DNA from: Roseovarius dicentrarchi
GTDB taxonomy: Bacteria > Pseudomonadota > Alphaproteobacteria > Rhodobacterales > Rhodobacteraceae
Length of the DNA: 64,000 bases
NCBI RefSeq assembly: GCF_003316635.1
Contig: NZ_QNQP01000006.1
Coordinates: forward strand, 124,001 to 188,000
Direction: 5' to 3'
The position numbers and the translations under genes were made by a program. Below are positions 15,731-25,250 of the stretch, piece by piece. Below the pieces are notes generated by a model, which saw nothing but the letters and a program-made list of their open reading frames with translations, had not been told where the DNA came from and did not search any database. Within the stretch, counting starts at the first letter, position 1. Each line of letters opens with the position of its first letter.

Positions 15731-16515
15731 AGTGCCTCCAATGCCGCCTCGATGCGGGCGACGTCGCCGGGATTGTTCAACTCCCAGAACACCCGCCCGC
15801 GCGCGTCCACCTCGACGCAGCGCACCGGGATGCCGGACGCAAGGAACCGCAGCTGCTCCAGCCCCTCAAGGGTCTCCAGCTCCGACACAGGCGCATCCAT
15901 ATAGGATTTCAGCGCAGCGGGCCGGTAGCCATAAACGCCGACATGGTGAAACACCGGGATCGGCTCGGGCAGCTTGCCGGGGGCGATATAGGGCAGCACT
16001 TCCTTGGAGAAATAAAGCGCATTCATGCGTCGATCAAACACCGCCGTCGTGCCGCCAACGCGGCCATTCTGCCGGTCCTCGATGAAATTCTCATAGGTTT
16101 GCCGGTCACAGCGCAGCACTGGCGTGGCCATCTGCACGCTCGGGTCGGCCTTCATCGCGGCAATCAGCTTTTCCACGAACCACGGCGGGGTCAGCGGCGC
16201 ATCGCCCTGAAAATTTACCACCAGATCGGGCTGCTGCTCCAGCTGCGCCAGCGCATCGGCGCAGCGCGCCGTGCCGTTTTCGCAGGCCTCGGATGTCATC
16301 ACCACCTCGGCGCCAAACCCGCGCGCATGATCGGCTATGCGCGCATCATCGGTGGCGACATAGACCGCATCGACCCCCTCAATGGCGCAGGCCGCGTCCC
16401 AGCTCATCCGGATCAGGCTGCGCATGCTGCCGTCCTTCTGGCGCAGCTCGACCAGCGGCTTGCCCGGATAGCGCGTCGAGGCGTATCGCGCCGGAATGAA
16501 GATCACCGTTTTCAT
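15727..16515 (-). CDS. kdsB: 3-deoxy-manno-octulosonate cytidylyltransferase
   Basis: A 262-residue nucleotidyltransferase that activates KDO as CMP-KDO for transfer to lipid A. The N-terminal VIFIPARYASTRYPGKPL contains the family's nucleotide-binding loop. NFQGDAPLTPPWFVEKL carries the conserved aspartate, and CVEVDARGRVFWELNNPGD is near the C-terminus. It overlaps kdsA (ATGA) and lies 67 bases after kdsD, so the three form one KDO operon in the order kdsD-kdsB-kdsA. Confidence 0.95.
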   Translation of the reverse strand: MKTVIFIPARYASTRYPGKPLVELRQKDGSMRSLIRMSWDAACAIEGVDAVYVATDDARIADHARGFGAEVVMTSEACENGTARCADALAQLEQQPDLVVNFQGDAPLTPPWFVEKLIAAMKADPSVQMATPVLRCDRQTYENFIEDRQNGRVGGTTAVFDRRMNALYFSKEVLPYIAPGKLPEPIPVFHHVGVYGYRPAALKSYMDAPVSELETLEGLEQLRFLASGIPVRCVEVDARGRVFWELNNPGDVARIEAALEAL

Positions 16516-16582
16516 GCGTCACCTCAGAGGCTGTTTCGCGCGCCTTAGACCATATCGCACAGGGCTGGGCAATCGCGCTGCA

Positions 16583-17557
16583 TCACGCTACCCCGGCGCG
16601 CAAACAATCGTGGATATGCAGCACGCCGATAGGGCGGCGCTCCGCGTCCACCACCAAAAGGACCGAAATCTTGCGCCCGTTCATCAGGGCCAGCGCGCTG
16701 GCGGCCAGCATATCGGGCGTCACCGTCACCGGATCACGCGTGGCAATGGCGCCGGCGGTGCGCTCCATCAGATGCGTCATGTTGCGGCGTAAATCGCCAT
16801 CGGTGATGATCCCGATCAATTCGCCCGCGTCGTCGGTCACGGCCGCGATCCCGAAATTCTTGGCCGACATGGTCAGCAACGTTTCCGGCATCGCCATATC
16901 CGCCCCCACCAGCGGCAGCGAATCCTGCCCATGCATGAGGTCGGAAACCCGGCTCATCTGCGCGCCCAGTTTGCCGCCGGGATGAAAATCACGGTAATGC
17001 GCCACCTCGAAGCCCCGCGCGCGCATCAGCGCCACCGCCAGCGCATCGCCCAGCGCCATCATCATGGTGGTCGAGGTGGTCGGCGCCATGCCCATCGGAC
17101 ACGCCTCCGGCACCGGCGGCAAGGTCAGGCGCAGACCGGCGGCCTTCATCAGGGTGCTGCCGGGTTTACTGGACATGCCGATCACCGGAATGCCAAACCG
17201 CGCGCAATAGGCGATCTCGTCGGCCAGTTCCGGCGTCTCGCCCGAATTGGACATCAGCAGGCAGACATCGCCCGTGGTGATCATCCCCAGATCGCCATGG
17301 CTGGCCTCGCCCGCATGGACGAAATAGCTGGGCGTTCCGGTGCTGGCCAGGGTGGCCGAAATCTTGCGCCCCACATGGCCTGATTTTCCGACACCCGACA
17401 CGATCACGCGCCCCTTGGTGTTCAGGATCAGATCCACCGCCGCGCTGAAATCATCGGGCAGGGCGTCCGCCAGTTGCCGCAGCGCGTCCGCCTCCAGCGC
17501 CAGAACATCGCGCGCCGCGGCGGCGCTGTCGTGCTGATCCGTGCCTGCCTGTGTCAT
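16583..17557 (-). CDS. kdsD: Arabinose-5-phosphate isomerase (KdsD/KpsF)
   Basis: A 324-residue enzyme that makes arabinose 5-phosphate from ribulose 5-phosphate, the first precursor of KDO. It has an N-terminal SIS domain (VIVSGVGKSGHVGRKISATL, then MSNSGETPEL) and two C-terminal CBS domains (around VSDLMHGQDSLP and ATRDPVTVTPDML). The start at 17557 is used because AAGGAG is six bases upstream; a further ATG at 17575 is less well placed. It is divergent from selD with 121 bases between. First gene of the KDO operon. Confidence 0.94.
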   Translation of the reverse strand: MTQAGTDQHDSAAAARDVLALEADALRQLADALPDDFSAAVDLILNTKGRVIVSGVGKSGHVGRKISATLASTGTPSYFVHAGEASHGDLGMITTGDVCLLMSNSGETPELADEIAYCARFGIPVIGMSSKPGSTLMKAAGLRLTLPPVPEACPMGMAPTTSTTMMMALGDALAVALMRARGFEVAHYRDFHPGGKLGAQMSRVSDLMHGQDSLPLVGADMAMPETLLTMSAKNFGIAAVTDDAGELIGIITDGDLRRNMTHLMERTAGAIATRDPVTVTPDMLAASALALMNGRKISVLLVVDAERRPIGVLHIHDCLRAGVA

Positions 17558-17678
17558 GGCTGCTCCTTGCGTCATGGCTGCTTATGTCCGGTTTGATGCG
17601 GATGGGGCAGGGCGTCAATGGCTGCGCCAGTTTCCCGCACTCGACAGTCGCCGCGATATCGGGCAAATCCGGGCTGTC

Positions 17679-19901
17679 ATGAACAGCAATCTCCCCCTTA
17701 CACGCGACCTTGTGCTGATCGGCGGTGGTCATGCCCATGCGCTGGTGCTGCGCAAATGGGGGATGAATCCGCTGCCCGGCGCGCGCCTGACCCTGATCGA
17801 CCCGAACCCCAAGGCGCCCTATACCGGCATGTTGCCCGGCCATATCGCGGGCCACTATCCGCGCGATGCGCTGGACATCGACCTGGGGCGCCTTGCCCGC
17901 TTTGCCGGTGCGCGGCTGATCGTCGGCCACGCGACCGGGATCGACCGGGGTGCGCGCCGGGTGCAAGTGCCGGGTAGGCCAGACATTGCCTATGACGTGC
18001 TGTCCATAGACATCGGCATCACCTCCGCCCCTGCCGATCTGCCGGGGTTCCAGCAGTACGGTATCGCGGCCAAACCGCTCGGCCCCTATGCCGATCGCTG
18101 GGCGCGTTTCGTTGCCGACGTGACAGCGGGTAAAACCGCGCCCGACTGCGCCGTTCTGGGCGGCGGCGTGGCCGGGATCGAGCTGGCGCTGGCGATGCGC
18201 CACCGGCTGGCGCAAGTCCACCGCGCGCCCCGCGTGCATGTCATCGACACAGGGACGGCGCTCGCCGGTGTTGCCGCCAGCACCGCCCGCCTGCTGCGCG
18301 CGCAGATGAAGAGGGCGGGTATCGCCCTGACCGAAGGCGCCGAAATCGCGCAAATCACCCGTGATAGTGTCACATTCGCGAATGGCACCGCCATTCCCGC
18401 CGCGCTGTGCATCAGTGCCGCCGGTGCGCGGCCTTGGCCCTGGCTGGCACAGACGGGGCTGGATCTGAGCGATGGCTTCATCTCGGTCGGGCCGGACTTG
18501 CGCAGCACCTGTGATCCGGCGATCTTTGCGGCGGGCGACTGCGCCCACCTGACCCATGCGCCCCGTCCCAAGGCGGGGGTGTACGCCGTGCGCGCCGCGC
18601 CGGTCCTGCATGACAACTTGCGCGCGGCGCTGACCGAAAAGGGCCACTACCGCCGGTTCAAACCGCAAAAAAGCTATCTCAAGCTGATTTCGCTGGGCGG
18701 CAAAGCCGCGATAGCCGACCGTGGCGCGCTGGGCGTCCACCTTCCGGGCCTTTGGCACTGGAAGGACCGGATCGACCAGCAATTCATGCAAAAATTCCGC
18801 GATCTGCCTACCATGCCCACGCCGCCCCTGCCGCAAGAGACAGCCCAGGGCGTGGCACAGGAGCTGTCCGATCACCCCATGATCTGCGGCGGCTGCGGCG
18901 CCAAGGTCGGCCCCGAGGCGCTGAACACCGCCCTTGCAGGCGCGCGCACCGGACAGCACACCGCCCCGCGCGAGGATGTGCTGATCCGCCCCGGCGACGA
19001 TGCCGGCGCGCTGCGCATCGGCGGGCAGGTGCAGGTCATCAGCACCGACCACCTGCGCGCCTATACCGGTGATCCGTGGCAGATGACGCGTATCACCGCG
19101 CTGCACGCGCTGGGCGACGTCTGGGCCATGGGCGCCGCGCCGCAGGCGGCGCTGGTCAATCTGGTGCTGCCCCGGATGAGCGGCCCGCTTCAGGCCCGCA
19201 CACTGGCCGAAATCATGGCCGCCGCCCAAGGTGTCATGGACGATGCAGGCGCCGAGATCATTGGCGGGCACACCACCCAAGGCGCCGAACTGACGATAGG
19301 GTTCACCGTCACCGGCCTGATGCCCGAGGGCCGCGCGCCCATCGGCGTCGACGGGGCGCAGCCCGGTGATCACCTGATCCTGACCGGCGCGCTGGGCACC
19401 GGCGTCATACTGGCCGCCGATATGCGCGGCGCCGCCGATGGTGATGTTGTGCGCGGCGCGCTGGATCGCATGGCAACCAGTCCCAAAATCGCCGCGCAGA
19501 GCCTGATATCGGCGCACGCGATGACCGATGTCACCGGCTTCGGCCTTGCCGGGCATCTACTGGCGATCTGCCGTGCCAGCGGTTGTGGCGCGGCGCTGGA
19601 GATGGACGCCATACCGCTGCTGGAGGGCGCGCGGGCGTTGCTGGACGCGGGCCACCGGTCATCGCTGCACGATGCCAATCGCGCATGGTCAGAGCCCGAT
19701 ATTGAGGGGCTGCGCCCCGGCGCACATGAAATCCTGTTCGATCCGCAAACCGCAGGCGGATTCCTTGCGGCGCTTCGACCAGACGCCGCGAAACAGGCCC
19801 TTGCCGAAATGCACGCCAGCGGCATCCCCGCCGTCAAAATCGGTGAAATGCTGGACGCGCCGCCGCGTGTTACCCTGCGCCCGCGCCTGACGCGCGATTG
19901 A
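17679..19901 (+). CDS. selD: Selenide, water dikinase with fused N-terminal FAD oxidoreductase domain
   Basis: A 740-residue two-domain protein. Residues 1 to about 385 form an NDH-2/sulfide-quinone-like flavoprotein domain (LVLIGGGHAHALVL, then CAVLGGGVAGIEL and IFAAGDCAHL). From about 395 on lies a full selenophosphate synthetase. CGGCGAK supplies Cys406 and Lys409, the catalytic pair, with cysteine rather than selenocysteine. TDVTGFGLAGHLL and FDPQTAGGFL are further SelD motifs. It makes selenophosphate from selenide and ATP; the flavin domain may generate or deliver reduced selenium (inference). Start chosen at MNSNLPLTRD; a longer in-frame extension overlaps kdsD and is unsupported. Confidence 0.93.
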   Translation: MNSNLPLTRDLVLIGGGHAHALVLRKWGMNPLPGARLTLIDPNPKAPYTGMLPGHIAGHYPRDALDIDLGRLARFAGARLIVGHATGIDRGARRVQVPGRPDIAYDVLSIDIGITSAPADLPGFQQYGIAAKPLGPYADRWARFVADVTAGKTAPDCAVLGGGVAGIELALAMRHRLAQVHRAPRVHVIDTGTALAGVAASTARLLRAQMKRAGIALTEGAEIAQITRDSVTFANGTAIPAALCISAAGARPWPWLAQTGLDLSDGFISVGPDLRSTCDPAIFAAGDCAHLTHAPRPKAGVYAVRAAPVLHDNLRAALTEKGHYRRFKPQKSYLKLISLGGKAAIADRGALGVHLPGLWHWKDRIDQQFMQKFRDLPTMPTPPLPQETAQGVAQELSDHPMICGGCGAKVGPEALNTALAGARTGQHTAPREDVLIRPGDDAGALRIGGQVQVISTDHLRAYTGDPWQMTRITALHALGDVWAMGAAPQAALVNLVLPRMSGPLQARTLAEIMAAAQGVMDDAGAEIIGGHTTQGAELTIGFTVTGLMPEGRAPIGVDGAQPGDHLILTGALGTGVILAADMRGAADGDVVRGALDRMATSPKIAAQSLISAHAMTDVTGFGLAGHLLAICRASGCGAALEMDAIPLLEGARALLDAGHRSSLHDANRAWSEPDIEGLRPGAHEILFDPQTAGGFLAALRPDAAKQALAEMHASGIPAVKIGEMLDAPPRVTLRPRLTRD

Positions 19902-20940
19902 TCGCCTCGATCAGACCGGGCAGGGCGGCCTGCAATGCCGCATCATCCAATGCAGGCAAATCCACCGTCTCAGGCCGGGCCATGTCATGCCGCACGCGGG
20001 CGCGATCATAGCCCGGATCGTAATGCTGCACGATCAATTCCCGCGCCAGCGTGTTGAAATCGCGGGCATCGACCATCCGTTGCCAGTGGTCCACCGTCTC
20101 ATGCCCGCGCAGATTGCGCAGCAGATCCAGACTGCCCTTCAGCAGATCCGGCTGATCGGTCATATCGCCATATGCGTCGGCCAGATAGGCCGCGCGCGCC
20201 GCCACTGGCGCCGTGACGCGCACCACCGGCGCGGCCTTCATCGCGCTCCACAGGCTGGGCGGCACCACGCGCGCGCCCACCTTGTGCGATTCCGCCTCGA
20301 TCACCACGGGGCGGGCCGGGTCCAGCGCCGCGATACGCTGCGCCAGCCGGCCGTCGAACAGCTTCTGCGAAGGCTGCCCGCCCGCCCGCGCGCCCAAGGC
20401 CGAGCCGCGATGATTGGCCAGCCCCTCAAGGTCGATCACCTGAACGCCCGCGTCCTCCAGCAGCTCCAGCAGCCGCGTTTTCGCCGTGCCGGTATTGCCG
20501 TCCAGCAGTACCGGCGTCAGCGCCAAAGGCGCCTCGTAGAGCATCTGAACCACCAGCCGCCGATAGGCGCGATAGCCGCCCTCCAGCAGCGACACGCGCC
20601 AGCCGATCTGCTCCAATATCGACGCGAACGAGCCTGACCTTTGCCCGCCGCGCCAGCAATAGACCATCGGGCGCCAACTGCCATCCTTGCCCGCCAGCGG
20701 CCCCTCCAGATGCGCCGCCACATTGCGCGCAACCAGCGCCGCGCCGATGCGCCGCGCCTTGAACCGGTCCTGCTGCACGTAAATCGTGCCGACCTCGGCC
20801 CGTTCGGCATTGCTGAGACTGGGCAGGTTGATCGCGCCGGGCAGGTGGTCCTCGGCGTATTCGGCGGGCGAGCGTGCGTCGATGATCGTATCGACCGGCA
20901 ACGCCGCCAGTTGGGCGATGTCTGTCAGGGTCAGTTTCAT
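19870..20940 (-). CDS. mnmH: tRNA 2-selenouridine synthase
   Basis: A 356-residue enzyme replacing sulfur by selenium in 2-thiouridine at tRNA wobble position 34, using selenophosphate. The N-terminal rhodanese domain carries Cys95 in VYCWRGGQRSGS. A C-terminal P-loop domain has GNTGTAKT at 148-155. It is convergent with selD, and the two coding regions overlap at their 3' ends by 32 bases. With selD this forms a complete tRNA-selenation pair; no selA or selB is present in the window, so use in selenoproteins is not shown. Confidence 0.94.
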   Translation of the reverse strand: MKLTLTDIAQLAALPVDTIIDARSPAEYAEDHLPGAINLPSLSNAERAEVGTIYVQQDRFKARRIGAALVARNVAAHLEGPLAGKDGSWRPMVYCWRGGQRSGSFASILEQIGWRVSLLEGGYRAYRRLVVQMLYEAPLALTPVLLDGNTGTAKTRLLELLEDAGVQVIDLEGLANHRGSALGARAGGQPSQKLFDGRLAQRIAALDPARPVVIEAESHKVGARVVPPSLWSAMKAAPVVRVTAPVAARAAYLADAYGDMTDQPDLLKGSLDLLRNLRGHETVDHWQRMVDARDFNTLARELIVQHYDPGYDRARVRHDMARPETVDLPALDDAALQAALPGLIEAINRASGAGAG

Positions 20941-21143
20941 TGCCGGTCACCTGCGCGCATGGGCGCCTTTGCGGGGAATACTATCATGCCCTTCAGATAG
21001 CGCAGTGTGCGTGGCGCTGACAGGACGATCCGCGCCTTGCGCACGTTTTATGCGCTTCTCGTCAATGCGGGAGCCTGCCAAGGACACGGCCAGAGCGCCA
21101 GATTTGTTGTGGCAGATCACCGGCTGAACTGCATAAACCGACC

Positions 21144-22247
21144 CTAACCGGCGGTTGAGACACTGTATTGCGACCGTGCCAGCCAGTCCGGCGCCACCTC
21201 GATCCCCCAGCCGGGGGCGCCTGTTACGGTCGCATGCCCGTCTTTGATGACATATGGGTCCGAGGTGAACAGCCCCTCCTGCCACGGGTAGTAATCCGCG
21301 CCCTCAATCGAAAACTCCAGGTATTTTCCGGCGTTCGGAATGGCGCGGAGCAGATGCATGGTGAACAGCGTGACCAGCGACAGGTTCGCGCAATGCGGCG
21401 TGACCGGCAGGTTTGCGGCCCCGGCCATTTTTGCCACCCGCAACGTGCGCGCGATACCGCCCAGATAGAGAATATCTGGCTGCACGATATCCACCGCGCG
21501 CATGTCGATCATGCGCCGCCATGTGGGCAGATCGCACTCCTGTTCGCCCCCCGTCACGTCGATATCCAGCGCGTCTGTCACCTCTTTGGTCTGCTCCAGC
21601 TCCCAATAGGGGCAAGGCTCCTCAAAATGGCAAAACCCGTGATCCTCCAGCATCCGGCCCACGTCGATGGCGCGGTCGGGTGCGTAACAGCTATTGGCGT
21701 CGATCAGCAGGGCGGCATCCTCGCCCATTTCGCGTCGCATCAGCGGGATGATCTCTTCCGTCCGGCCCGGCCATTCATCGCGCCCGCGCCCCACCTCGGC
21801 GCCTGCGCGCACCTTGAACGCGTCAAAGCCGTGCGTATCGCGCAGCCGCTTCATGCGCTCGGCCTCATCCTTTGGCGTAATGTCGCGCTTCATCGAGCTG
21901 GCATAGGCGCGGATGCGCCCCGGCGTGCCGTCCAGCAATTCGGTCACCGGCTTGCCCGCCTGCCGCCCGCGCAGATCCCAAAGCGCGGTGTCAAACCCCG
22001 CCATTGCCCGGCGAAGGTAAGAGCCGGGAAATTTATGCTCCCGCTCGGCCACCAGATCCAGCAGATCATCCAGATCGGTGGTATCGCGGCCCAGAACATG
22101 CGGCGCGACCTGCCGGTGCAGAACCGTGCAGGTGATGTCCGAGTGGTAGGTTGACACCTGCCCCCAGCCGATGCTGCCATCCTCGCCCGTCAGGCGGACA
22201 AAACCGACGAATTCGGTGGTGAAGGTTTCGATTTGCCGGATTTTCAT
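21144..22247 (-). CDS. Mandelate racemase/muconate lactonizing (enolase superfamily) enzyme
   Basis: A 367-residue enolase-superfamily protein. Metal ligands are Asp183 (LLIDANSCY), Glu209 (CHFEEP) and Glu235 (TGGEQECD). General acid/base candidates are Lys145-x-Arg147 (FKVRAG) and His285 (TPHCAN), the mandelate-racemase-type arrangement with arginine in place of the second lysine. Members with this pattern are usually acid-sugar dehydratases or epimerases; substrate is not assignable from motifs. It is six bases downstream of the GMC oxidoreductase gene and likely co-transcribed, suggesting one catabolic pathway. Confidence 0.85.
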   Translation of the reverse strand: MKIRQIETFTTEFVGFVRLTGEDGSIGWGQVSTYHSDITCTVLHRQVAPHVLGRDTTDLDDLLDLVAEREHKFPGSYLRRAMAGFDTALWDLRGRQAGKPVTELLDGTPGRIRAYASSMKRDITPKDEAERMKRLRDTHGFDAFKVRAGAEVGRGRDEWPGRTEEIIPLMRREMGEDAALLIDANSCYAPDRAIDVGRMLEDHGFCHFEEPCPYWELEQTKEVTDALDIDVTGGEQECDLPTWRRMIDMRAVDIVQPDILYLGGIARTLRVAKMAGAANLPVTPHCANLSLVTLFTMHLLRAIPNAGKYLEFSIEGADYYPWQEGLFTSDPYVIKDGHATVTGAPGWGIEVAPDWLARSQYSVSTAG

Positions 22248-22253
22248 CGCACT

Positions 22254-23855
22254 CTAACCTTGGCAGATCAGGTCAAACGCGCGCTCGCCCACCATGACGG
22301 CGGGGGCGTTGGTGTTGCCTGTGGGGATTGTGGGGAAAATCGACGCATCGGCAACGCGCAGCCCGCCGATGCCATGCACGCGCAGCTGCGGATCAACGAC
22401 CGAAGTGGCGGCCTCCTGCCCCATCCGGCAGGTGCCGCATTGGTGAAACACTGTCCAAGCCTCGCGCCGGGCGAAGTCGAGGATCTCGTCATCGCTGGCG
22501 CAATCGGGGCCGGGGTCCAGTTCAGCCTCTATCACGCCTTTCAGTGCCGGCATGGACGCGATGCGCCGCACTTCGCGCGTGCCTGCGATCATCAGCGCGC
22601 GGTCGTGTTCGGTGGCCAGATACCCGCCGCGCATGACGGGCGGCGCCAGTGGATCACTGCTGCGCAGGGTAATGCTGCCCGTGCTGGTGGGCTTGCAGGG
22701 GTTGAACCCGATGCGCACCGCCGGAAAGGGATCGGGGCTCATCAAGGGCCGCTTGCCCGTGGGCGCGCTGGAATAGCTGAGCGGCGAGAAATACAGTTGC
22801 GTGTCTGGCGGGCCATCCCCGGCGGCCAGCCGGATGAATCCGCCGGCCTGATTGAGGCTCATCGCCAGCGGGCCGCGCTGCGCCGCGACATATTGCAACC
22901 CCGCCAGCGCCTTGCCCCACCACGGGCGCAGCACCTGGTTCAGGCTGGGCGTGCGCGTGCGAAACAGATGATCGCTGCCCAGATGGTCCATCAGGTTCCG
23001 GCCCACATGGGGCGCGTCATGGACCACGTCGATGTCCGTTTCGCGCAAATGTCCGGCAGGTCCGATGCCCGACAGCATCAGCAACTGGGGCGAGTTGATC
23101 GCCCCGCCGCACAGGATCACCTCCTGCGCATGGGCAGAGTGCGCTTTGCCGCGCTTGATGTATTCGATCCCGGTCGCGCGCCGCCCCTCCATCAGGATGC
23201 GGGTCGCCATCGCGCCCGTCTCGATGCGCAGGTTCTTCAGCTTGCGCGCGGCCAGCAGATAGGCCTGCGCGGTCGAGGCGCGGCGTCCGCCTGCGGTGCT
23301 GATCTGGTACAAACCCGCCCCTTCCATCGCAGCGCCGTTGTAATCGGTGTTGGTCGGGATGCCCGCCTGCGCCGCCGCCGCGACATAGGCGCGCGTCAGC
23401 GGATGCATCGCGCCGGTCATATCCGTCACGGACAAGGGGCCGTCGCCGCCCCGGTGCGCGCAGGCGCCGCGCGACCACCGCTCGATCCTGCGGAACACCG
23501 GGGCCACATCCGCCCAGCCCCAGCCGGGCGCGGCGGCGCCCCATTCGGCGTAATCGTCGGGATGCCCGCGCACCCAGACCATGGCATTGATCGCCGATGA
23601 TCCGCCCAAAACCTTGCCGCGCGGCCAGTATATGGCGCGATCGTTCAGCTCCGGCTCTGGCTCCGTGCTGTATTTCCAGTTGAAACGCGCGTCGTGGAAC
23701 ACCTTGCCATAGCCCAGCGGGATATTGACCCACGGGTGCCGTCCCGCGCCGCCCGCCTCCAGCAGCAGGACGGATTTGCCCGCCCCGGCCAGCCGCCCCG
23801 CCAGCGCCGCCCCGGCCGATCCTGCACCGACGATGATATATTGAAACTGTTCCAT
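22254..23855 (-). CDS. GMC family FAD-dependent oxidoreductase (choline dehydrogenase-like)
   Basis: A 533-residue flavoprotein. The FAD-binding loop YIIVGAGSAGAALAGRL begins at residue 6, GGSSAINAMVWVRGHP follows near 80, and the C-terminal active site has HQCGTCRMG and NTNAPAVMVGERA. It oxidises an alcohol; similarity to choline dehydrogenase and polyethylene-glycol dehydrogenase types is general, and substrate is unknown. Start placed at MEQFQYII because family members begin just before the FAD loop; two upstream in-frame starts (23873 and a TTG at 23891) have no better ribosome site. Divergent from the ABC transporter operon. Confidence 0.87.
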   Translation of the reverse strand: MEQFQYIIVGAGSAGAALAGRLAGAGKSVLLLEAGGAGRHPWVNIPLGYGKVFHDARFNWKYSTEPEPELNDRAIYWPRGKVLGGSSAINAMVWVRGHPDDYAEWGAAAPGWGWADVAPVFRRIERWSRGACAHRGGDGPLSVTDMTGAMHPLTRAYVAAAAQAGIPTNTDYNGAAMEGAGLYQISTAGGRRASTAQAYLLAARKLKNLRIETGAMATRILMEGRRATGIEYIKRGKAHSAHAQEVILCGGAINSPQLLMLSGIGPAGHLRETDIDVVHDAPHVGRNLMDHLGSDHLFRTRTPSLNQVLRPWWGKALAGLQYVAAQRGPLAMSLNQAGGFIRLAAGDGPPDTQLYFSPLSYSSAPTGKRPLMSPDPFPAVRIGFNPCKPTSTGSITLRSSDPLAPPVMRGGYLATEHDRALMIAGTREVRRIASMPALKGVIEAELDPGPDCASDDEILDFARREAWTVFHQCGTCRMGQEAATSVVDPQLRVHGIGGLRVADASIFPTIPTGNTNAPAVMVGERAFDLICQG

Positions 23856-24172
23856 CAGCGTCAGGGGTATCATGACGAACAATCGACGCAAGCACCACGT
23901 AACCGGCGCCGCTGTAGAAGGCCCGCATGGCGAACGGCGTATCAGGCAGCCCCGATTTCACAGGATGCACCAGAGAATTTTACCGAAAGTTAAATTTTAG
24001 GACGTAGTCCTGCCGTCCTCGGTTGACGGTGGGGCGTAACTTGGGCCTATTGTGCCACAGCACGACCCTGCCAAATTTTATCAGGCGGCGGTTTCCGCGC
24101 ATGTCACTAAACTGTTGCAATTATAAAATAGGAATGTGGCGTGGATTTCCAGAAAGACAAAGGGAGAAAGAC
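23856..24172. promoter_or_regulatory. Divergent intergenic region, AT-rich, likely promoters
   Basis: These 317 bases separate the GMC gene from the ABC operon and are more AT-rich than the surroundings. A short inverted repeat AGGAC-GTA-GTCCT lies at 23999-24011, preceded by an AT-rich stretch (GTTAAATTTTAG). TATAAA at 24122-24127 could be a -10 element for the transporter genes, though no convincing -35 is seen 17 bases upstream. AGGGAGAAAG just before 24173 is the ribosome site. No gene is supported here. Confidence 0.45.
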
Positions 24173-25240
24173 ATGAAAAACCTTCTGACAATGCTGACCG
24201 CGGGCGTCGCCACCACGGCGCTGCTGGCCGGCGCCGCGCAGGCCGATACGCTGCGCCTGCTGACATGGGGCGGTTACGCGCCCGAAAACGTCATCGAGAA
24301 ATTCGAGGCCGAAACCGGCCACACCGTCGAAGTCACGATGTCCAATAACGAGGAAATGATTGCCAAGCTGCGCGCCACCGGCGGCGGCGGCTTTGATCTG
24401 GCCCAGCCCAGCCAGGACCGCATCGCCGGCCCGCAGGCCGAATTCGGCATCTACAAGCCCATCGACATGAGCCAGATCAAGACCGAACTGTTCGTCGCCT
24501 CGATGCTGGACGCGACCAAGACAAATTCGACCGTCGGCGGCGATGTCTATGCCGTTCCGCACATCTGGGGAACCAGCGGCCTGATCGTGAACACCGCGCA
24601 GGCCGACATGGTCAAGGATTACACCGACCTGTGCGATCCCGCGCTGGAGGGCAAGGTATCCTACCGCCTCAAGCGCCCGACGCTGATCGGCTTTGCCTTT
24701 GCGATGGGCCTTGACCCCTTCGCCGCCTATGGCGACGAGGCCGCCTATACCGATATCATGCAGCAGGTCGAGGCCAAGCTGGTCGAATGCAAGCCGGTGG
24801 TCAAAACCTACTGGTCCGGCGGTGACGAGCTGCTGAACCTTGTCCGCTCGGGCGAGGTGACGGCGGCAATGGCATGGGATACCGGCGGCTGGAAGCTGAA
24901 CAGCGACAATGCCGACATCAACTTTGTCGCGCCCGCCTCCGGCGCGCTGGGCTGGATCGACACGTTCGCGCTGCCCGCCAAGGGGCAATCCGATCAGGCC
25001 GCCTATGACTGGATCAACTTCGTGATGCAGCCCGAAGTGGCCGCGATGATCACCGAATCGGCTGGAAATTTCACCGCTTCCAAGGGCGCGGATGAATTTG
25101 CGTCGGACGAGATGAAGGCACAGTATCAGGGCAGCTTCCCGCCCGAGGCCGTGGATAATATCAAGTGGTATCCGCCGGTCCCCGCAGGTCTGGAAGTGAT
25201 CGAAGGCGGCATTCTGGACCGCGTCAAGGTCGCGCAATAA
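24173..25240 (+). CDS. Polyamine-type ABC transporter substrate-binding protein
   Basis: A 355-residue periplasmic binding protein of the PotD/PotF class. A Sec signal peptide (MKNLLTMLTAGVATTALLAG, cleavage after AQA) precedes the mature start DTLRLLTWGGYAPENV. The TWGGY and FDLAQPSQDR segments are typical of spermidine/putrescine binders. It is the first gene of a four-gene operon (binding protein, ATPase, two permeases). The ligand is inferred only as polyamine-like. AGGGAG precedes the start; a longer upstream frame has no signal sequence and is rejected. Confidence 0.88.
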   Translation: MKNLLTMLTAGVATTALLAGAAQADTLRLLTWGGYAPENVIEKFEAETGHTVEVTMSNNEEMIAKLRATGGGGFDLAQPSQDRIAGPQAEFGIYKPIDMSQIKTELFVASMLDATKTNSTVGGDVYAVPHIWGTSGLIVNTAQADMVKDYTDLCDPALEGKVSYRLKRPTLIGFAFAMGLDPFAAYGDEAAYTDIMQQVEAKLVECKPVVKTYWSGGDELLNLVRSGEVTAAMAWDTGGWKLNSDNADINFVAPASGALGWIDTFALPAKGQSDQAAYDWINFVMQPEVAAMITESAGNFTASKGADEFASDEMKAQYQGSFPPEAVDNIKWYPPVPAGLEVIEGGILDRVKVAQ

Positions 25241-25250
25241 TCTGAAATTG

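Noticed and set aside
17451..19556. A minus-strand open frame of about 700 codons opposite selD.
   Set aside because: No recognisable domain and the opposite strand encodes a clear two-domain SelD fusion.
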